This document shows positions 1 to 8,015 of a stretch of 8,015 bases of DNA, in pieces. How positions within the stretch are numbered: position 1 is the stretch's first letter; each line of letters starts with the position of its first letter. A program made the translations under genes and the position numbers. The stretch comes from Prado023 sp036375875 (GTDB taxonomy: Bacteria > Actinomycetota > Actinomycetes > S36-B12 > CAIYMF01), in contig DASVBK010000090.1 in the NCBI GenBank assembly GCA_036375875.1, positions 1 to 8,015 of the forward strand, given 5' to 3'. The notes beneath the pieces were generated by a model. That model searched no databases, was not told where the DNA came from, and saw only the letters and a list, made by a program, of their open reading frames with translations.

Positions 1-149
1 CGGCTCGACGACGGCACGGCCATCGACCCTCATGACGCACCCCGTTGTCTGCGCCACGGACCGCGCGCCCGCGGCTTGGTTCCACAGTCCACTGACTGTG
101 TTGGAGTTACCAGAGCCGGAGGTCCTACCAGATGACGGCGGTGGCCGGC
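1..149. other. Left-edge region without a supported gene
   Basis: No reading frame here has recognisable protein content. On the minus strand an ATG at 33-31 opens a frame reading MRVDGRAVVEP to the edge. Its only ribosome-binding candidate is a weak GGGG at 43-40, seven to ten bases upstream. It could be the start of a gene lying beyond the edge and following the flippase in the same direction, but eleven codons cannot show this. One plus-strand frame is open from the edge to a TGA at 133-135 and could equally be the tail of a gene, though its composition is not convincing. The only structure seen is the inverted repeat at 83-100. Confidence 0.4.
83..100. repeat. Small inverted repeat
   Basis: CACAGT at 83-88 and its exact complement ACTGTG at 95-100 flank a six-base spacer (CCACTG). 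It lies about 50 bases beyond the stop codon of the minus-strand flippase gene, so it could be a weak RNA hairpin after that gene or an operator for a gene beyond the left edge. The stem is only six base pairs and has no T-run on either side, so a classical terminator is unlikely. It may be chance. Confidence 0.35.
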
Positions 150-1445
150 TCAGTCCCAGGGGGTGGGCACCGGCTCGTCGTCGCCGACGACCTCCGAGCC
201 CAGCGGCGGGGGACTCGTCCGCGCCCAGATGACGCCAGCGATCGCCACGACCCAGGCCACGAACGCCGCGCACAGCGCCAGCGCGTGGATGGACGTTCCC
301 AGCGTGATCCCGAGCACGAGCAGCGCGATGACACCCCCCCAGAGCAGCACCGCCGCCCGCCGGTCGTGATGGGCCATGCGCGCGTACAGCAGCACCTGCA
401 CGACGCCGAACCCGGCACCCGCGAGGGCGAAGATCCACGCCTCCGGCGCCACCGCGAGGAACTGCTCGCCAGCCATGATCCCGATCACGAGGTTCGGCAG
501 GAGCGCCACGATCGCGGACGCCAGCAGGCCCAACCCGGCCACGGCGAACACAGCCTGGCGCTGGGCGTTGCGCGCGCCAGCGACCATCCGCGGGAACGCT
601 GCCACGAGGATCGCCGTCGGCAGGAAGAAGACGGCGCGGTTGACCAGCGCGCCGGCGGCGTAGAGGCCTGCGTCGTACGCCGGCAGCTGGGCGCGCGCGA
701 TGAGCACGTCGATGTTGGTCAGCGCGTAGAGGGCGATCAGGGCATGCGCAGCGTGCGCGACGTCGGTGAGGAACCGGCGTGGGCCCTCCTCGCCGTGGGC
801 GTCCCACGAGGGTTGCCCGACGAGCATGAACTGCCCAGCGATCGCCCCGACGGTCGCGCCCAGGGTCAGCCCCAGCAGTGCGGCGTCCGCCGTGCCGCCG
901 ATCGCCGCGCCCAGGATGGCCCCCGCCACCCGAGCGCCGGTCGAGACGACGTACAGCGCGCCGAGCCGCGTATGGCGCTCCGCACCCTGCAGCAGGCCGA
1001 GCTGGGCGCCGGTGACCGCGAACGGCACGAAGGTTGCGCCCACGAGGATGACGCCCACCACGTCGCTGAGGTCGAGCACCGCGCTGATGAGCGGGGCGAG
1101 CACCGCGGTGATCGCGAACGCGACCAGGCCCACGACGAGGACGAGCCACGCCCCGATGTGGCGCTCCGACCCACCGGAGGCGACGTGCCGTGAGACCACC
1201 ACCTGGGTCGCTCCCAGGCACGTGCTGCCCAGCAGCAGGATCACCGCCATGGCCCCGAACACGCCGAACTGCTCCGGGCCGAGCATGCGGGAGACCACCA
1301 GCATCTGCAGCATCGCGATGAGCTGCGAGATCACCAGGCCGATGCCAACCAGTGCCGTGCCCTGGACCGAGATGCCATCCGCCGGTGCTCTCGGTTCGCT
1401 GGCCCCCCGGCCGCCCTGCTCGGTCACGGGGCTATCTTCGCCCAT
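150..1445 (-). CDS. Polysaccharide/oligosaccharide flippase-like membrane protein (MOP superfamily)
   Basis: This is a 431-residue hydrophobic protein with about twelve predicted membrane helices (roughly residues 29-53, 61-84, 98-120, 129-152, 162-183, 188-211, 229-250, 259-283, 300-322, 334-354, 364-384, 387-408). After a hydrophilic N-terminus, the stretch SRMLGPEQFGVFGA (52-65) resembles the conserved first-loop motif of Wzx/PST-type flippases. NIDVLIA (244-250) followed by YDAGLYAAG (257-265) resembles their seventh-eighth helix region. Such proteins move lipid-linked glycans across the cytoplasmic membrane; the substrate here is unknown. The ATG at 1445 is used, with a weak GGTGGGA about eight bases upstream. 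A GTG at residue 7 (1427) is an alternative start. The tail after 408 is acidic and proline-rich. It is transcribed divergently from coaE. The family is fairly sure, the role is inferred, and a MATE-type exporter is less likely. Confidence 0.8.
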   Translation of the reverse strand: MGEDSPVTEQGGRGASEPRAPADGISVQGTALVGIGLVISQLIAMLQMLVVSRMLGPEQFGVFGAMAVILLLGSTCLGATQVVVSRHVASGGSERHIGAWLVLVVGLVAFAITAVLAPLISAVLDLSDVVGVILVGATFVPFAVTGAQLGLLQGAERHTRLGALYVVSTGARVAGAILGAAIGGTADAALLGLTLGATVGAIAGQFMLVGQPSWDAHGEEGPRRFLTDVAHAAHALIALYALTNIDVLIARAQLPAYDAGLYAAGALVNRAVFFLPTAILVAAFPRMVAGARNAQRQAVFAVAGLGLLASAIVALLPNLVIGIMAGEQFLAVAPEAWIFALAGAGFGVVQVLLYARMAHHDRRAAVLLWGGVIALLVLGITLGTSIHALALCAAFVAWVVAIAGVIWARTSPPPLGSEVVGDDEPVPTPWD

Positions 1446-1545
1446 CGCCGGCGTCCCACCGGAAAGCGCCGCTCGGGCCGGCGGGCGACCAGGGCGCGCC
1501 CTCGGACCTGGCGCGGGGCCCAGCCACCTCCGCCGGTCATCCGCA

Positions 1546-1565
1546 GCGTGGCGCCTCCGCCACGC
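1546..1565 (+). other. Perfect hairpin upstream of coaE
   Basis: GCGTGGC (1546-1552) and GCCACGC (1559-1565) form a perfect seven-base-pair stem around a six-base loop (GCCTCC). It ends 21 bases before the ATG at 1587 and 33 bases before the ATG at 1599, so it probably lies in the coaE leader if transcription starts upstream. No T-run follows, so it is not a classical terminator. It could influence translation or RNA stability, or be an operator. The rest of the 153-base divergent spacer (1446-1598) shows no clear -10 box or ribosome-binding site for either gene. Confidence 0.4.
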
Positions 1566-1598
1566 GCCGAGCGGTGTCGGTCCACCATGCTGGCGCCC

Positions 1599-2207
1599 AT
1601 GGCGGTCAGGGTCGGGCTCACCGGGGGCATCGGGTCGGGCAAGTCCAGCGTCGCGCGGCTGCTCGAGCGGGCCGGGGCAGTCGTGGTCGACGGGGACGCC
1701 ATCGCCCGCGAGCTGGTCGTGCCCGGCTCACCCGCGCTCGAGGCGATCGTCGCCCGCTTCGGCACGGGGATCCTTCGCCCTGACGGGACCCTCGACCGGC
1801 CCGGCCTGGCGGACATCGTGTTCCCCGACCCCGCAGCGCTGGCCGACCTCGACGCGATCATGCATCCGCGCATCGCCGCGCGCTCCGCCGAGCTGCTGGC
1901 CGAGGCCGAGCGCAGCGGCGCGCCCGTGGTCGTCTACGACATGCCCCTGCTCGTGGAGCAGGGCGGGGCGGACGCCTTCGACGTGGTGCTCGTGGTCCAG
2001 GCCCCGGAGCCGGTCCGGCTGGCCAGGCTCGCGGTGCGCGGCATCGCGGTGGCCGACGCGCGCGAGCGGATGCGCCGGCAGGCCAGCGACGCCGAGCGCG
2101 CCGCGGTCGCCGACGTGGTGCTGGACAACAGCGGGGACCTCGTGGAGCTCGAGGCACAGGTCGAGCGTGCATGGCAGCTGATCCTGGCTGCGTCGCCGGA
2201 CCGGTGA
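1599..2207 (+). CDS. coaE: Dephospho-CoA kinase
   Basis: CoaE phosphorylates the 3'-hydroxyl of the ribose of dephospho-CoA with ATP, the final step of coenzyme A synthesis in the cytosol. The protein starts almost directly with the P-loop GLTGGIGSGKSS (residues 6-17). It then shows DGDAIARELV (31-40, with the family's conserved aspartate at 33), IMHPRI (87-92), YDMPLLVE (113-120) and LDNSGD (175-180), all in family order. The length of 202 residues is normal for CoaE, and there is no C-terminal extra domain of the kind fused to CoaE in some actinobacteria. The start is uncertain: ATG at 1587 adds MLAP and gives 206 residues, and neither start has a good Shine-Dalgarno. A position just upstream of uvrB matches the arrangement known in Streptomyces and Mycobacterium; the usual rpsA neighbour is replaced here by the flippase gene. 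Confidence 0.95.
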   Translation: MAVRVGLTGGIGSGKSSVARLLERAGAVVVDGDAIARELVVPGSPALEAIVARFGTGILRPDGTLDRPGLADIVFPDPAALADLDAIMHPRIAARSAELLAEAERSGAPVVVYDMPLLVEQGGADAFDVVLVVQAPEPVRLARLAVRGIAVADARERMRRQASDAERAAVADVVLDNSGDLVELEAQVERAWQLILAASPDR

Positions 2208-2307
2208 GGGTCGCCGGTTGTCGCGGTCGGTGGAGCCCTGCGGGTCGCACGTGTCGCGGTTCGCGTTTCGCTGGGGGTCGCCGGCCCTCGCCGTTGTCGG
2301 ACCCCCG
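2208..2307 (+). repeat. Three imperfect direct repeats of about 33-34 bases upstream of uvrB
   Basis: GGGTCGC occurs at 2208, 2242 and 2275, giving spacings of 34 and 33 bases. Copies one and two also share TGTCGCGGT (2219-2227 and 2252-2260). Copies one and three share GGGTCGCCGG. The third copy runs into the uvrB promoter element, and copy one contains a partial TTGTC match at 2218-2222 that lacks a following TANNNT box. The array starts directly after the coaE stop codon. It may be degenerate tandem duplication of the promoter region, helical-phase protein sites (about three turns apart), or chance in G/C-biased sequence. Confidence 0.4.
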
Positions 2308-2322
2308 GCATAGCGTTGCGCC
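2294..2322 (+). promoter_or_regulatory. uvrB promoter, RecA-NDp/PafBC type, leaderless
   Basis: TTGTCGGAC (2294-2302), then eight bases, then TAGCGT (2311-2316), followed six bases later by the ATG at 2323. From memory the actinobacterial LexA-independent damage promoter is TTGTCRGTG-N8-TANNNT. The site fits its spacing exactly and mismatches at two of nine positions in the upstream half. With a -10 box ending at 2316, transcription would begin at or within a base of the ATG, so the mRNA should be leaderless. In keeping with this there is no Shine-Dalgarno sequence before the ATG. PafBC control is inferred. The same block precedes uvrA. Confidence 0.7.
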
Positions 2323-4458
<2,136 letters not shown>

Positions 4459-4469
4459 CGGCGGCCGGG

Positions 4470-4521
4470 GGACGGCGTGCCGGGAGCCGCACGGGTCCGC
4501 ACGGCTGTGGGCGGCTCGCCC
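4470..4521 (+). terminator. GC-rich hairpins after uvrB (possible terminator without T-tract)
   Basis: The first hairpin pairs GGAC-CGTGC (4470-4473, 4476-4480) with GCACG-GTCC (4489-4493, 4495-4498), with a small internal bulge and an eight-base loop. A second, GGGCG-GCT-CGCCC, spans 4509-4521. They begin 12 bases after the uvrB stop codon. No run of T follows either, so intrinsic termination would have to be of the T-poor kind proposed for actinobacteria. They might instead only stabilise the 3' end. The call is tentative. Confidence 0.35.
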
Positions 4522-4592
4522 GGGTGAGCGCAGGACGCGTGCCAGAATGACGCGGGTGGTCCGGGCCGCCGGCCGCGCCCGTCATCACGCCC

Positions 4593-4599
4593 AGGGAGG
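4593..4599 (+). promoter_or_regulatory. Ribosome binding site of the terC-family gene
   Basis: AGGGAGG lies six bases before the GTG at 4606, the clearest Shine-Dalgarno in the window, and it fixes that GTG as the start. The contrast with uvrB, which has none, suggests that this gene has a normal leader. A weak -10 candidate, CAGAAT at 4543-4548, without a recognisable -35 box, would give a leader of about 50 bases. I see no sequence resembling the manganese-sensing yybP-ykoY riboswitch that precedes some TerC-family genes. Confidence 0.75.
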
Positions 4600-4605
4600 C
4601 CATCG

Positions 4606-5643
4606 GTGGAGGTCACCTCGGCCCTGTGGGCAGCGACGATCCTCGGCCTCGTCGGGATCATCGTCCTCGACCTGGTGATCGTCGACCGCCGCCCGCACGC
4701 CTACACCGCCCGTGAGGCCACCGCCTGGGTCGTGTTCTACGTCGCGCTCGCGCTGGTGTTCGCGGCATTCGTGGCCGTCACCTTCGGCCGGCAGTTCGGC
4801 GGCGAGTTCCTCGCCGGCTACATCACCGAGTACTCGTTGAGCGTCGACAACCTGTTCGTCTTCATGATCATCATGTCGTCGTTCGCGGTGCCGGAGGAGC
4901 ACCGCCACCGCGTGCTCACCGTCGGCATCGTGATCGCGCTCGTGCTGCGCGGCCTGCTCATCGTGCTGGGCGCGGCGGCCATCCAACGGTTCGCCGCCAC
5001 CTTCTTCGTGTTCGGGGCGTTCCTGCTCTACACCGCGTGGCACGTGTGGCGCAGTGGCGACGAAGAGCCGGACCCCGAGGGCAACGCGTTGGTCCGGGCC
5101 GTGGAGCGCCGGGTGCCGACCACCCGCGAGTACCACGGCAGCCGGCTGAGCGTGCGCATCGACGGCCGGCGCGTGATCACGCCCATGGCGCTGGTGATGC
5201 TGGCCATCGGGACGACCGACCTGCTCTTCGCGCTGGACTCGATCCCCGCCGTGTTCGGCCTCACGCAGGAGCCGTACCTCGTGTTCACGGCCAACGCGTT
5301 CGCGCTGATGGGCCTGCGCCAGCTCTACTTCCTGCTCCACGGGTTGCTGGACCGCCTGGTGTACCTCTCCAAGGGGCTCTCGCTGGTGCTGGCGTTCATC
5401 GGCGTGAAACTCGTGCTCCACGCGCTGCACGAGACCACGGACCTGGACGTCCCCGAGGTCTCGATCGCTGCCTCCCTCGTGGTGATCATCGGCATCCTCG
5501 TGGTGACCGCGGTCGCAAGCCTCATCGCGGTGCGCCGCAACCCCGCCCTCATCGAGCGCAGCCCCGAGATGATCGCCGAGCACGAGGCAGCCGAGGTGGC
5601 TGGCGAGGCCCTCGAGCACCTGCCCCCCGAGCATGAGCGCTGA
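4606..5643 (+). CDS. TerC family integral membrane protein
   Basis: TerC/Alx-family membrane proteins are linked to tellurite resistance in some bacteria and, in better-studied members, to manganese export. Which applies here is unknown. The 345-residue protein has about nine hydrophobic segments (near 6-26, 38-60, 69-93, 104-126, 128-147, 191-218, 229-250, 263-285, 298-320). It carries both family signatures with their acidic residues: ITEYSLSVDNLFVF (72-85; E75, D81, N82) and TTDLLFALDSIPAVFG (203-218; D205, D211). NAFALMGLRQLYFLL follows. A charged loop lies at about 149-189 and an acidic cytosolic tail follows 320. The GTG start is set by the Shine-Dalgarno at 4593. It sits between uvrB and uvrA, an arrangement I recall from other actinobacteria; co-location need not mean a role in repair. 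The assigned family is nearly certain, the substrate is not. Confidence 0.93.
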   Translation: MEVTSALWAATILGLVGIIVLDLVIVDRRPHAYTAREATAWVVFYVALALVFAAFVAVTFGRQFGGEFLAGYITEYSLSVDNLFVFMIIMSSFAVPEEHRHRVLTVGIVIALVLRGLLIVLGAAAIQRFAATFFVFGAFLLYTAWHVWRSGDEEPDPEGNALVRAVERRVPTTREYHGSRLSVRIDGRRVITPMALVMLAIGTTDLLFALDSIPAVFGLTQEPYLVFTANAFALMGLRQLYFLLHGLLDRLVYLSKGLSLVLAFIGVKLVLHALHETTDLDVPEVSIAASLVVIIGILVVTAVASLIAVRRNPALIERSPEMIAEHEAAEVAGEALEHLPPEHER

Positions 5644-5647
5644 GCTC

Positions 5648-5675
5648 GGCGGGCCGCCAGGGCGGGGACCGGTCC
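5648..5675. other. Palindromic GC-rich segment after the terC-family gene
   Basis: Directly after the stop codon, GGCG-GGC-CGCC (5648-5658) can form a short stem, and GGACCGGTCC (5666-5675) is a perfect ten-base palindrome ending 14 bases before the uvrA promoter element. The first might contribute to termination, the second could be a dimer-binding site near the promoter. uvrB has no matching palindrome at this position, so it is not part of the shared promoter block. With this base composition, chance is a fair explanation. Confidence 0.25.
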
Positions 5676-5689
5676 AGAGCCGGCAGCCG

Positions 5690-5718
5690 TTGTCGGAGGG
5701 CTCGCCTAGGATTCCCAC
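5690..5718 (+). promoter_or_regulatory. uvrA promoter, RecA-NDp/PafBC type
   Basis: TTGTCGGAG (5690-5698), exactly eight bases, then TAGGAT (5707-5712), followed six bases later by the GTG at 5719. It matches the remembered consensus TTGTCRGTG-N8-TANNNT at eight of nine upstream positions, with correct spacing and a good -10 box. Together with the two preceding bases, the 11-mer CCGTTGTCGGA (5687-5697) is identical to that before uvrB (2291-2301). The predicted transcription start coincides with the GTG, so the mRNA may be leaderless. AGGA at 5708-5711, seven bases from the GTG, could also act as a Shine-Dalgarno if transcription began further upstream. Confidence 0.75.

Positions 5719-8015
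<2,297 letters not shown>

Noticed and set aside
132..1193. A plus-strand frame of 353 codons opposite the flippase gene
   Set aside because: Its product is strongly charged and low in complexity with no motif, while the minus strand encodes a protein with ordered membrane helices and family motifs.
766..2181. A plus-strand frame of 471 codons spanning the divergent spacer and most of coaE
   Set aside because: It overlaps the flippase and, in another frame, coaE, and its Ser/Pro/Arg-rich composition is that of a shadow frame.
2218..2240. A further damage-type promoter starting at TTGTCGCGG (2218-2226)
   Set aside because: No TANNNT box follows at the required eight-base spacing. The same is true for TTGTCTGCG at 45-53.
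4459..4605. A yybP-ykoY manganese riboswitch before the terC-family gene
   Set aside because: Members of this family often have one, but I could not find the conserved purine-rich loop sequences in this spacer.
4547..4678. A 43-codon frame from ATG 4547 overlapping the terC-family start, as a leader peptide
   Set aside because: It has no ribosome site of its own and no regulatory codon pattern, and it overlaps the real gene for 73 bases out of frame.

Overview
The window is a stretch of very GC-rich chromosome, roughly 70% or more by eye. It uses GTG as well as ATG starts, has almost no T-tracts, and its proteins read as typical actinobacterial versions. The gene set coaE, uvrB, terC-family gene, uvrA fits a high-GC Gram-positive bacterium, and the UvrA wording suggests Micrococcales or a relative. 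The genus cannot be fixed from this sequence.

Layout. Positions 1-149 hold no gene I can support; there is a small inverted repeat, and a minus-strand gene may begin at about 33 and run off the left edge. Positions 150-1445 (minus) encode a multi-spanning MOP-superfamily polysaccharide flippase-like protein. A 153-base divergent spacer (1446-1598) with a clean hairpin separates it from coaE (1599-2207, plus), the last enzyme of coenzyme A synthesis. A 115-base spacer with three imperfect direct repeats and a strong promoter candidate leads to uvrB (2323-4458, complete). A 147-base spacer with GC-rich hairpins leads to a TerC-family membrane protein (4606-5643). A 75-base spacer leads to uvrA (5719 to the right edge), cut after 765 codons, so about 200 residues are missing.

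How the genes work together. UvrA and UvrB are the damage-recognition proteins of nucleotide excision repair. UvrA finds distorted DNA, loads UvrB, and UvrB then recruits UvrC, which is not in this window. The two genes are not in one operon, since terC sits between them. Each nevertheless carries the same upstream block: an identical 11-mer (CCGTTGTCGGA), a 9-base gap, a TAGNNT hexamer, and a start codon exactly 6 bases after the hexamer. This matches the LexA-independent actinobacterial DNA-damage promoter class (RecA-NDp, activated by PafBC) and predicts leaderless or nearly leaderless mRNAs for both. It is the most interesting signal in the window. CoaE, TerC and the flippase have no evident mechanistic link to repair.

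I see no mobile element, CRISPR array, RNA gene or undescribed gene system. Most of the window is ordinary core genome.
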